NCBI GenBank assembly: GCA_023456105.1
Contig: JAEYAO010000018.1
Span: forward strand, 1-27,181
Direction: 5' to 3'
DNA from: Pseudomonadota bacterium
Lineage (GTDB): Bacteria > Pseudomonadota > Alphaproteobacteria > Caulobacterales > Caulobacteraceae
DNA length: 27,181 bases
In this document: in pieces, positions 9,388-16,252 of the stretch
Numbering within the stretch: the stretch's first letter is position 1
Layout of the letters: every line of letters starts with the position of its first letter
The notes under the pieces: model-generated
Databases searched by the model: none
What the model saw: the letters and a program-made list of their open reading frames with translations, nothing else
Told to the model about the DNA's origin: nothing
Program-made: the position numbers and the translations under genes

Positions 9388-10974
9388 CCACGCCTCCACG
9401 GTGCCCCGCCGGCGGATGGAGCCGGGAGATGACAGGGTCGTGCGGGGCTCGGCCTCGGCCCGGCCGAACAACCATCCCTGACCCATGTTGACGCCGACCG
9501 CCTTCAGCTCGGTTGCGACTCCCTCCGTTTCGATCATCTCGGCGATCGTACTGAGCTTCATCGAGCCGCACAGCTCGACCAGCGAGCGGATCAGCGTGCG
9601 CGCGCGATCGTCCTTTTGGATGTCGCGGACCAGCGAGCCGTCGATCTTGACCGCGTCGACCGACAGCCGGCGCAGGTAGTCGAAGGTGGCCGAGCCGGCG
9701 CCGAAATCGTCGATGCAGACGCGGACGCCCGCTTCCCTCAGCACGGCCAGTCGCCGGTTGGCGGCCTCGATGTCGGCCAGGGCGGCGGTCTCGGTCACCT
9801 CGATCATCAGGCGGCGGCGATCTTCGGGAAAGCCATGGGTCATCCGCAGCAGCGAGGCCACATAGGCGTCGTTCGCCAGCGAGGCCGCCGAGACGTTGAC
9901 CGCGATCTTCAGCAGGCCGGCTCCCGGCTGACGCAGGCGCTGCACGACCTTTTCAGCGACCACCAGGTCGAACTGCTCGATCAGGGCCAGTTCCTCGGCC
10001 ATGCGGATGGCGTTGGCCGGCCCCACGTCGCTGTTGAAGCGGGCGAGGGCCTCGAAGTGGTGAACGGCGCGCGAGCCTAGATCGACGATGGGTTGGTAGT
10101 GGACCGCGAAGTCCCGCTGCTTGACCACGGTCCGGAAGGTCTCGGCGTTCCTCAGCGTGCGTTTCAGCGACTCGGAAAAGGCCAGTTCAGGGTTGGCGAG
10201 CCCGCCTTCCTTCAGGCAGCCCTCGATCGCGAAACGCATCGCCCGTAGCGCGCAAAGAGGCTCGGCGCCCACGGGAATGGCGGCGTCCGTCGCGGCGGTG
10301 TCCAGGACCACGCCTTCGGCCTTGCCGGCCTCGCGCACCTCGGCGGCCAGATCGCGTGTGTCGCCGGACGATCGGATCAGGGCGAAGCGTTCGTGGGTCA
10401 GCTGCGCTGCGGCCGAACCGTCGATCGACCCGGACTGCAAGGTGGCCTGAATTCGACGTGCGATCCGTTCGGCGGCGCCGGCGTCGGCGGCCGCGAGGCC
10501 GTGAACGTCCAGAAACACCAGCGACACGGGCGTGTCGCCATGCTCTCGACCGTTCACCAGCATGCGGCCGGCGGACGCCAGGAAGCCTTCAGCGTCCAAC
10601 ATGGGCGGCGCCTCAAGATCGGCGGCGGCGAAGGCCGGACCTTCATAGCTGATGGACAGCGACACGGCCGGCGCCAGCTGCGGCAGCATGAAAGCGCGCA
10701 CCGTTGCGCGCCGAACCCGCTGTTCCGAGCAGTTGACCAGAACTTCGACCGGCTTGGATCGCAGGCCGGGCGTCAGGCCCGCGATCAGGCGATAGTAGGC
10801 GGCCGGGTCATGAAGCAGTTCGGCGAAGGGGCGGTTCTGCCACACGGCGGCCGCGTCCTGACGGGCCATCGGCCCGGCGCCCATCGCGAAGCGGACCACG
10901 CCGTCCTTGTCGACCTCCGCGAGGCCGTCAGACGACGCGAAAGCCAGACCCAGAAGGCGGACGGTGAGGTTCAT
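9382..10974 (-). CDS. EAL-domain cyclic-di-GMP phosphodiesterase with degenerate GGDEF
   Basis: The C-terminal half (about residues 280-515) is an EAL domain that hydrolyses cyclic di-GMP to pGpG. The catalytic set looks complete: FEALARF near 310, AVNVS near 360, IEVTE near 395, CIDDFGAG near 420, VKID near 443, IAEMIETEG near 480 and GQGWLFGRA. The middle (about 145-250) resembles a GGDEF fold (VSLVFLDVHGL, then LTHERFALI) but has no GGDEF active-site sequence, so it is probably a regulatory or structural remnant. The first 130 residues have no clear domain and no membrane span. ATG 10974 (530 residues) follows AAGGTG by six bases; a GTG at 10983 is also in frame. It lies directly downstream of the flagellar cluster on the same strand, which suggests control of motility. 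Confidence 0.9.
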   Translation of the reverse strand: MNLTVRLLGLAFASSDGLAEVDKDGVVRFAMGAGPMARQDAAAVWQNRPFAELLHDPAAYYRLIAGLTPGLRSKPVEVLVNCSEQRVRRATVRAFMLPQLAPAVSLSISYEGPAFAAADLEAPPMLDAEGFLASAGRMLVNGREHGDTPVSLVFLDVHGLAAADAGAAERIARRIQATLQSGSIDGSAAAQLTHERFALIRSSGDTRDLAAEVREAGKAEGVVLDTAATDAAIPVGAEPLCALRAMRFAIEGCLKEGGLANPELAFSESLKRTLRNAETFRTVVKQRDFAVHYQPIVDLGSRAVHHFEALARFNSDVGPANAIRMAEELALIEQFDLVVAEKVVQRLRQPGAGLLKIAVNVSAASLANDAYVASLLRMTHGFPEDRRRLMIEVTETAALADIEAANRRLAVLREAGVRVCIDDFGAGSATFDYLRRLSVDAVKIDGSLVRDIQKDDRARTLIRSLVELCGSMKLSTIAEMIETEGVATELKAVGVNMGQGWLFGRAEAEPRTTLSSPGSIRRRGTVEAWG

Positions 10975-11021
10975 GAGGCTCACCTTGCCCGGTTATCCTT
11001 AAGAAACAGCGACGCTTGCGT

Positions 11022-11027
11022 GGTTAA
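11022..11027 (-). promoter_or_regulatory. CtrA-like half-site upstream of the EAL gene
   Basis: On the minus strand this reads TTAACC, the core half-site bound by the cell-cycle regulator CtrA in Caulobacterales, 48 bases upstream of the EAL start. No second half-site at the usual N7 spacing is present, so binding is uncertain. Confidence 0.3.
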
Positions 11028-11052
11028 CGCATATCCGAGGCGGGCGCGTCGG

Positions 11053-11493
11053 CTATGCCGTGCGGTTCAGAGCGAAGGCGCGTCCGTCACCAGCGTTGGC
11101 TTGGCCGCCGGCCCCGTAAGCCGAGGCGGGAGTACGCGCCGCCGCCACTTCCTGCGCGATCGCCTGCATCAGGCCTTCCGAAATCCTGCGCGCCGCATCG
11201 ACCGCGCGACTGTGCCGAGCCAGCACGGTCTCGAACGCCTCCGTCGCCTTCAGCAGGGCAGCCTTGTCGGCGGCGGGCGCGGAGGCGATCAACGCCGGAT
11301 TCGCCTTCACATGGGCGCTGTCGCGCCGATAAAGGTTGGCCAGCTCCTGCGTCTTCGGCAGGCTGGCGGCGGCGTCCTGCGGGCGCTGGGCTTCGAAGGC
11401 GCGAGTTTCTTCGGCGAGGCGCGCGGTCAGAGCTTTCGTGAGGTCGACCAGCTGGCGAATGCGTTGGGCGGCGAGTTCGATGTCGGACGTCAT
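11053..11493 (-). CDS. FlgN-like flagellar export chaperone / FlbY-like protein
   Basis: The product is 146 residues, largely helical and rich in Ala, Glu, Arg and Gln, without membrane segments. The pattern of a helical bundle followed by a Tyr-Gly tail (SAYGAGG) resembles the FlgN family, chaperones that deliver hook-associated proteins to the flagellar export gate. In Caulobacter a gene in the flgI region was named flbY and this may be its counterpart; I am less sure of that name. Its ATG (11493-11491) overlaps the stop of the FlgJ-like gene as ATGA, so translation is probably coupled. It is the last gene of flgI-flgJ-flgN-like. Confidence 0.68.
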   Translation of the reverse strand: MTSDIELAAQRIRQLVDLTKALTARLAEETRAFEAQRPQDAAASLPKTQELANLYRRDSAHVKANPALIASAPAADKAALLKATEAFETVLARHSRAVDAARRISEGLMQAIAQEVAAARTPASAYGAGGQANAGDGRAFALNRTA

Positions 11494-11789
11494 GCACGCT
11501 GCTCCTGCATCTTCAGCATCTCGGCCATGACCGTGTCGGCCAGGCCGACTCCGCCGGCGGCCACGGTCTTCTTCGCCATCTCGTCCAGCATGAAGCCGCG
11601 CCACGTCGCCTCCGCCTGACCCCCACCGAAAGGGCCGTCGGTCTTCAGCCCCTCGAACATCGGCTTCAGCATCTGGGCGAGGAAGCTCGCTTCGAACGCC
11701 TCGGCGGTCTCGCGCACCTTGGCGGCGGCGCCGGACGGCTGCGGGGGCGCCGTGCGGAGCCATTCGGCGGACATCGACAGGTCGCTCAT
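11490..11789 (-). CDS. flgJ: FlgJ-type rod-binding protein (short form)
   Basis: A 99-residue protein with the rod-binding domain of FlgJ: AEAFEASFLAQMLKPMFEGLKTDGPFGGGQAEATWRGFMLDEMAK followed by GGVGLADTVMAEML. In enterobacterial FlgJ this domain caps the growing rod in the periplasm and is fused to a muramidase. Here, as in other alphaproteobacteria, the hydrolase domain is missing. The ATG at 11789 is two bases after the flgI stop, with a GAGGTG within the flgI tail as ribosome-binding site; a GTG at 11795 overlapping the flgI stop is also possible. Coupled to both neighbours. Confidence 0.85.
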   Translation of the reverse strand: MSDLSMSAEWLRTAPPQPSGAAAKVRETAEAFEASFLAQMLKPMFEGLKTDGPFGGGQAEATWRGFMLDEMAKKTVAAGGVGLADTVMAEMLKMQEQRA

Positions 11790-11791
11790 TC

Positions 11792-12907
11792 TCACATCAC
11801 CTCGATGTCGGCCTGAAGGGCGCCGGCGGCCTTGATGGCCTGCAGGATGGAGATCATGTCGCGCGGGCTGACGCCCAGGGCGTTCAGGCCGTTGACGACC
11901 GTGGAGAGGCTCTCGCCGCCCCGCACGATTCGCATCTCGCGTCCGAGCTCTTCCTCCACCGCGACCTGCGTATCGGGAACGACGGCGGTCTGGCCCTGGC
12001 TGAAGGGGGCGGGCTGGATCACCTGCGGGGTTTCCTGGACCGAGACGGTCAGGTTGCCTTGGGCGATCGCCACAGTGGACACCCGCACCGCCTCTCCCAT
12101 GACGATGACGCCGTTGACTTCGTCGATCACCACCTTGGCCGGCGTGTCGACCCGCACCGGCAGGTTCTCGACCCGCGAGATGAAGCCCGCCAGGCCCATG
12201 TCGCCGGGCGCCCGCAGGGCCACGACCGTGCCGTTCTCGGCCAAGGCTGTGTTCGGATAGGCGGCGTTGATGGCGGCCGCGACGCGCTGGGCGGTGGTGA
12301 AGTCGGGATTGCGCAGGTTCAGCCGAACCTCGTTCATGTTGGCGAGCTCAAAGCCCGTCTCCCGCTCGACCACGCCGCCCGAGGCGATGCGGCCGGCCGT
12401 GGGCACGCCCCGGGTGATGGACGAGCCGGAGGCGCCGAAGGCGGACACCGCCCCCGTCTGCACCGAGCCCTGCGCCACCGCGTAGATCTGGCCGTCGGCG
12501 CCCTGCAGTCCCGTGACCAGCAGGGTGCCGCCCAGGAGGCTCTTGGCGTCGCCCATGGTCGAGACCGACACATCCAGGCGCGATCCCGGCGTGGCGAAGG
12601 CCGGCAGCTCGGCGGTGACCATGACCGCCGCCAGGTTCTTGGTATTGGCGTTGGCGTCGCGGATGTTGACGCCCAGCCGCTCCATCATCCCTTCCAGCGA
12701 TTGGCGCGTGAAGGGAGAGTTGCGCAAGGAGTCGCCCGTGCCGTTCAGGCCGACGACCAGGCCGTAGCCGACCAGCTGGTTGGTGCGCACGCCCTCGACG
12801 GCGGCGATGTCCTTGATGCGCGACTGCGCCTGCACCGCCTGGCCCGCCCCGAGCAGAGCAAGGCCCGCAGCGGAGGCGACGATCAGTCTGGCCAGCAATT
12901 TCTGCAT
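11792..12907 (-). CDS. flgI: Flagellar P-ring protein
   Basis: FlgI forms the P-ring of the flagellar basal body in the peptidoglycan layer. The 371-residue protein starts with a signal peptide (basic MQKLLAR, hydrophobic core, cleavage probably after VQA at about residue 27). It then shows the family sequence SRIKDIAAVEGVRTNQLVGYGLVVGLNGTGDSLRNSPFTRQSLEGMMERLGVN, and ends with GVSPRDMISILQAIKAAGALQADIEVM. The ATG at 12907 follows GGAG by seven bases. A sigma-54-type promoter lies about 35 bases upstream. It is the first gene of a three-gene operon and divergent from fliX. Confidence 0.97.
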   Translation of the reverse strand: MQKLLARLIVASAAGLALLGAGQAVQAQSRIKDIAAVEGVRTNQLVGYGLVVGLNGTGDSLRNSPFTRQSLEGMMERLGVNIRDANANTKNLAAVMVTAELPAFATPGSRLDVSVSTMGDAKSLLGGTLLVTGLQGADGQIYAVAQGSVQTGAVSAFGASGSSITRGVPTAGRIASGGVVERETGFELANMNEVRLNLRNPDFTTAQRVAAAINAAYPNTALAENGTVVALRAPGDMGLAGFISRVENLPVRVDTPAKVVIDEVNGVIVMGEAVRVSTVAIAQGNLTVSVQETPQVIQPAPFSQGQTAVVPDTQVAVEEELGREMRIVRGGESLSTVVNGLNALGVSPRDMISILQAIKAAGALQADIEVM

Positions 12908-12941
12908 GGGTCGGCTCCGTCGAAACTAGCGGCGGGGCTCT

Positions 12942-12957
12942 TGCGAGGATCGTGCCG
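12942..12957 (-). promoter_or_regulatory. Sigma-54 (-24/-12) promoter of flgI
   Basis: On the minus strand CGGCACGATCCTCGCA matches the sigma-54 consensus TGGCAC-N5-TTGC: the GG and GC dinucleotides are exactly 10 bases apart and GGCAC is intact. The predicted start site is about 25 bases before the flgI ATG. Sigma-54 control of rod, ring and hook genes is known in Caulobacter, which supports the call. Confidence 0.8.
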
Positions 12958-12987
12958 TGGGGAAAAGCTAAACGGGTTCAAGGCGGA

Positions 12988-13000
12988 GGCCGTTTCGGCC
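12988..13000. repeat. Short inverted repeat in the flgI-fliX control region
   Basis: GGCCG (12988-12992) and CGGCC (12996-13000) flank TTT. It sits between the flgI promoter and the larger palindrome at 13011 and could be a second activator site, but similarity is limited. Confidence 0.3.
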
Positions 13001-13010
13001 AGCGATCAGG

Positions 13011-13025
13011 CGGCAAGTTTTGCCG
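13011..13025. promoter_or_regulatory. Candidate FlbD-type (ftr) enhancer site
   Basis: CGGCAAGTTTTGCCG is a perfect 6-bp inverted repeat around GTT. It resembles the ftr elements bound by the sigma-54 activator FlbD in Caulobacter. It lies roughly 85 bases upstream of the predicted flgI start site, a normal enhancer distance, and 64 bases before fliX. FliX protein is itself a known regulator of FlbD. Confidence 0.6.
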
Positions 13026-13030
13026 GTCCA

Positions 13031-13046
13031 TTAACCAAAAGGTGAC
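13031..13046 (+). promoter_or_regulatory. CtrA-like site upstream of fliX
   Basis: The site has TTAA, seven bases, then GTGAC, against the consensus TTAA-N7-TTAAC. The first half (TTAACC) is exact and the second agrees at three of five positions. It lies about 45-55 bases before the fliX ATG. Early flagellar genes such as fliX are CtrA targets in Caulobacter. Confidence 0.5.
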
Positions 13047-13088
13047 GGGTGCGCGGCTTAGTCGCTCCATGGTCGGGAGCATGCCGCG

Positions 13089-13526
13089 ATGAAGATCACA
13101 GGATCGACCGGACCCCGTAGCGCCCACGGCCCGGCGGCGGCGCGCCCGCATGCCGGCGGTTTCAGCGTCGCCGGCTCCGGCGGGGCGTCTCAGGCGACAT
13201 CGACTGCTGCGGCGTCCGCCACCTCGGCTGCGACAAACGTGGCCGATGTGTCGGCGCTGATGGCGCTTCAGGGCGTCGAAACGGTCACGGAGCGACGGCG
13301 GCGCGCGATCCGGCGGGGCGGGGGGCTGCTGGACAGGCTGGACGAGCTGAAGCTCGCGCTGCTCTCAGGCGACGAAGGCCAGGGGACACTGGAGCGGCTG
13401 GCGCGTGGGTTGAGAGAGGACCGGCCGGAAGAGCGCGAGGCGGGTCTCAGCGAACTCCTGGATCAGATCGATCTGCGCGCGTCGGTCGAGCTGGCGAAGG
13501 CCGAGATGCGGCGGGCCGCCGCCTGA
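13089..13526 (+). CDS. fliX: Flagellar assembly regulator FliX
   Basis: FliX is a membrane-associated protein of Caulobacterales that couples early basal-body assembly to FlbD activity and so to late flagellar genes. The 145-residue product has the family layout: a low-complexity Ala/Gly/Ser N-terminus containing GGFSV, then VADVSALMALQGVE near residues 51-64, a basic RRRRAIRRGGGLLDRLDELKLALLSG, and a C-terminal LLDQIDLRASVELAK. The ATG follows CGGGAG by nine bases. Divergent from flgI with a shared control region, the arrangement described in Caulobacter crescentus. Confidence 0.92.
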   Translation: MKITGSTGPRSAHGPAAARPHAGGFSVAGSGGASQATSTAAASATSAATNVADVSALMALQGVETVTERRRRAIRRGGGLLDRLDELKLALLSGDEGQGTLERLARGLREDRPEEREAGLSELLDQIDLRASVELAKAEMRRAAA

Positions 13527-13703
13527 GCGCCAAAGTGACGCTTTTTCAAGCAACAACCCTTTCGAGTGAGGGCGAAATGTCACGCAGGCGGACGCCTCTT
13601 TCCTGATCGTCGATCACGGAAACGCGAAGTCGTTGCCGAGCCTCGCGCACGCTCCTATACGGCGCTTACGCCATGGGGGGCGTGCATTGAGAGCGTGAGT
13701 GCG

Positions 13704-14138
13704 ATGAACGCATTGGCGTCCAGGATTACGGCGGAGCCGGCCGCATACAGGCCGTCCGACGACGAACCGTTCATGAGCGAGCGGCAGTTGGCCTACTTCA
13801 AGGGGAAGCTGCTGGCGTGGAAGGACGAGATCCTTCGCGAAAGCCGGGGCACCGTCATCAATCTGAAGGCCGAGACCGAGAACCACCCGGACCTGGTGGA
13901 TCGCGCCTCGTCCGAGAGCGATCGGGCGCTCGAGCTGCGGACCCGCGACCGCCAGCGCAAGCTGATCTCCAAGATCGACGACGCGCTGCGCCGGATCGAG
14001 GACGGCTCCTACGGCTACTGCGAGGATACGGGCGAGCCGATCAGCCTGGGGCGTCTCGAGGCGCGGCCAACGGCGACCCTCTCGGTCGAGGCGCAGGAAC
14101 GGCACGAACGCCGCGAACGCGTGCACCGCGACGACTGA
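13704..14138 (+). CDS. dksA: DksA/TraR-family RNA polymerase-binding factor
   Basis: DksA inserts in the secondary channel of RNA polymerase and with ppGpp adjusts transcription at start sites. The 144-residue protein has the coiled-coil region (MSERQLAYFKGKLLAWKDEILRES, then a second helix ending in ALRRIEDG) with the DxxDxA-like tip VDRASSESDRA, and the C-terminal globular segment GSYGYCEDTGEPI and RLEARPTATLS. Only one of the four zinc-ligand cysteines of E. coli DksA remains, as is usual in alphaproteobacteria. I chose ATG 13704; a GTG at 13695 is also in frame. The upstream gap of about 175 bases holds no clear promoter. The stop codon directly abuts that of vapC. Confidence 0.93.
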   Translation: MNALASRITAEPAAYRPSDDEPFMSERQLAYFKGKLLAWKDEILRESRGTVINLKAETENHPDLVDRASSESDRALELRTRDRQRKLISKIDDALRRIEDGSYGYCEDTGEPISLGRLEARPTATLSVEAQERHERRERVHRDD

Positions 14139-14534
14139 TCAAGTCTTCAGCGCCGGCTCTATATCGGTCCGGGCGAAGTCGTCGCCCACGAAGAGCAGGG
14201 GCGCGCCTTGTTCGCGCGCGAGCGCATAGGCGAAGCAGTCGCCGAGATTCAGCTTGGCGGGGGTACGCTTGCCGTATTGCCGTTCCGCATCGCTCGCGAG
14301 GCGAGCGGTCGTTGCGGAAGCCGGCGCAATGCGGATGCCCAACTCCGCAATCAGCCGGTCCAGCCGGGCCACGCCATCCTCGCCATGCAACTGCCGCGCC
14401 CTGATAGCGGTCTCCCAGTATCCAACGAGCGACATTTCGCAGTCGCCAGCCAGCATCCGCCTCACGAAAGGGGATTTTTCCGGCTCGTCCAGAAGAATGG
14501 CGACCAAGGCGGAGGCATCTACCGCCACGGTCAT
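14139..14534 (-). CDS. vapC: VapC-type PIN-domain toxin
   Basis: The 131-residue protein is a PIN-domain ribonuclease, the toxin of a type II toxin-antitoxin pair; family members cut tRNA or rRNA. Acidic metal-binding residues are seen as VAVDASALVAILLDE (Asp6), the Glu of YWETAIRA near 41, LNLGDCFAYALA (Asp near 99) and LLFVGDDFARTDI (Asp near 117). The LNLGDCFAYALA segment is typical of the VapC subgroup. Its ATG overlaps the antitoxin stop as ATGA. Its stop abuts the stop of dksA without a base between, so convergent transcripts must overlap. Confidence 0.9.
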   Translation of the reverse strand: MTVAVDASALVAILLDEPEKSPFVRRMLAGDCEMSLVGYWETAIRARQLHGEDGVARLDRLIAELGIRIAPASATTARLASDAERQYGKRTPAKLNLGDCFAYALAREQGAPLLFVGDDFARTDIEPALKT

Positions 14535-14794
14535 TTGGGGAGTCCGTCCTCATCATAGATGTCGTCGTCGGTGAGCAGAGGGCCCAGAACCGGCAGGGCG
14601 TTGAACTCTCTCACGATCTCGTTCACGGCGGCGATCTTCCTCTCGATTTCGGCCCGCCGCGCCTCGTCCGGCCGGGCTTCGCGTTCGCGCGCCATCTGAT
14701 CGACGAGCTCGGTAATGGACAATCCCTCGCGCAGGGCCATGTTGCGAAGCCGCTCGGCGACATCCGGCTTTCTGATCTGGACGGGAGCGTTCAT
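14531..14794 (-). CDS. vapB: VapB-type antitoxin
   Basis: The 87-residue product starts with VQIRKPDVAERLRNMALREGLSITELVDQM, the ribbon-helix-helix-like DNA-binding region of the Rv0623/PSK antitoxin family, followed by a charged helix and an acidic tail (TDDDIYDEDGLPK) of the kind that wraps the PIN toxin. ATG 14794 lies inside one copy of a repeated TCATGAT element, which suggests self-repression. Translationally coupled to vapC. Confidence 0.85.
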   Translation of the reverse strand: MNAPVQIRKPDVAERLRNMALREGLSITELVDQMAREREARPDEARRAEIERKIAAVNEIVREFNALPVLGPLLTDDDIYDEDGLPK

Positions 14795-14817
14795 GATGTC
14801 TGCCAGCCTATCATGAT
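14791..14817. promoter_or_regulatory. Candidate vapBC operator
   Basis: TCATGAT occurs at 14791-14797 and again at 14811-14817, exactly 20 bases apart (two helical turns). The second lies in a perfect ATCATGAT palindrome. One copy includes the vapB start codon. Spacing and position fit cooperative binding by a dimeric antitoxin. Confidence 0.5.
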
Positions 14818-14898
14818 CCTCTGTGCGGCCAACCGCGCGCCTTGACTCCGGCTGGCGGGGGCGCGACCTAGCCGCCTCGCTTTCGAGGTCTCTCTCCC

Positions 14899-16248
14899 AT
14901 GTCCGTCAAGGTCCGTTTCGCCCCGTCGCCGACGGGTAGGCTGCACGTCGGCAATGTCCGCACGGCGTTGGTCAACTGGCTGTTCGCCAAGGGGCAGGGC
15001 GGGCAGTTCGTGCTGCGGATCGACGACACCGATCTGGCGCGCTCGACGCCCGAGTTCGAGCAGGGGATCGAGGACGACCTGTGCTGGCTGGGCCTCGTCT
15101 GGGACGAGCGGCACAATCAGTCCAGGCGCTTTGACCGCTACGAGGCCGCCGCCGAAGCGCTGAAGGCGGCCGGACGCCTCTACCCGGCCTATGAGACAGC
15201 GGAGGAACTGGATCGCCGCCGCAAGGTGCAGCTGTCGCGCGGCCTGCCGCCCATCTATGACCGCGCCGCAGTGGAACTGACGGCCGAGCAGAAGGCCGCC
15301 TATGAGGCCGAAGGCCGGCGCCCGCACTGGCGTTTCAAGCTGGATGGCCGTCGCGTCGCCTGGGAGGACCTGTCGCGCGGCCATGCCGAGGTGGACACCG
15401 CCTCCATGTCCGATCCCGTGCTGATCCGCGAGGACGGCCTGTTTCTCTACACCCTGCCGTCGGTGGTCGACGATCTGGACATGGCGATCACCCATGTGAT
15501 CCGCGGCGAGGACCACGTCACCAACACGGGGGCCCAGATCGAGATTTTCGAGGCCCTGATCGCCGCCGGCTGGGGCGGGACGCTGCCGGGCTTCGCCCAC
15601 ATGCCGCTGCTGGTGGGCGCCGACGGTCAGACCCTGTCCAAGCGGCTGGGCTCCCTGTCCATCAGCGACATGCGCGACCAGGGCTACGAGCCCATAGCCA
15701 TCACCAGCCATCTGGGCCGCATCGGGACCTCGGACCCGCTGGAGATCGCGCCGTCGGTCGAGGCGCTGGGACAGACCTTCGCCTTCTCCAAGATGGGGCG
15801 GTCGCCCGCCCGCTACGACACCGCCGATCTGGATCGTCTGAACGCCCAGGCGCTGCACGCCCTGTCCTATGAACAGGCGCAACCGCGCCTGGCCGCTGCG
15901 GGCGCAGATCTTGGGGAGGCGTTCTGGGACGCCGTGCGGCCAAACCTCGCCAAGATGGACGACGTCGCCGAGATGGCCCGGATCGTGCGCGGGCCAGTCG
16001 CACCCGTCATCGAGGACGCCGACTTCATCGCCACGGCCCTGCGGCTGCTGCCCGACACCGTCGACCAGAACGTCTGGTCCACCTGGACGGCCGCGATCAA
16101 GGCGGAGACCGGCGCCAAGGGCAAGGCGCTGTTCATGCCGCTGCGCCTCGCCCTGACCGGACAGCCTCACGGCCCGGACATGGCGGCGATGGCGCCGCTG
16201 ATCGGTCGCGAGACCATGGCGCGGCGGCTTCAGGGCGAAGCCGCCTGA
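14899..16248 (+). CDS. gltX: Glutamate-tRNA ligase
   Basis: GluRS charges tRNA-Glu with glutamate. The 449-residue protein starts with VRFAPSPTGRLHVGNVRTALVNWLFA; the class I HIGH motif reads HVGN. It carries RIDDTDLARS, RGEDHVTNT, and LSKRLGSLSI near residue 248 in place of KMSKS. The protein is slightly shorter than average. The LSKRLGS form occurs in the second of two GluRS paralogs found in many alphaproteobacteria, so a second gltX may exist elsewhere; such paralogs can differ in preference for tRNA-Glu or tRNA-Gln. The ATG is the first in frame. Convergent with the LOG-family gene across four bases. Confidence 0.96.
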   Translation: MSVKVRFAPSPTGRLHVGNVRTALVNWLFAKGQGGQFVLRIDDTDLARSTPEFEQGIEDDLCWLGLVWDERHNQSRRFDRYEAAAEALKAAGRLYPAYETAEELDRRRKVQLSRGLPPIYDRAAVELTAEQKAAYEAEGRRPHWRFKLDGRRVAWEDLSRGHAEVDTASMSDPVLIREDGLFLYTLPSVVDDLDMAITHVIRGEDHVTNTGAQIEIFEALIAAGWGGTLPGFAHMPLLVGADGQTLSKRLGSLSISDMRDQGYEPIAITSHLGRIGTSDPLEIAPSVEALGQTFAFSKMGRSPARYDTADLDRLNAQALHALSYEQAQPRLAAAGADLGEAFWDAVRPNLAKMDDVAEMARIVRGPVAPVIEDADFIATALRLLPDTVDQNVWSTWTAAIKAETGAKGKALFMPLRLALTGQPHGPDMAAMAPLIGRETMARRLQGEAA

Positions 16249-16252
16249 CGCC

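Noticed and set aside
13005..13025. Sigma-54 promoter facing fliX
   Set aside because: The GG and GC dinucleotides are not 10 bases apart in this direction; the palindrome is better explained as an activator site.
13527..13550. Hairpin GCG...CGC with TTTTT after fliX
   Set aside because: Stem is only three or four pairs with a mismatch; too weak to call a terminator.
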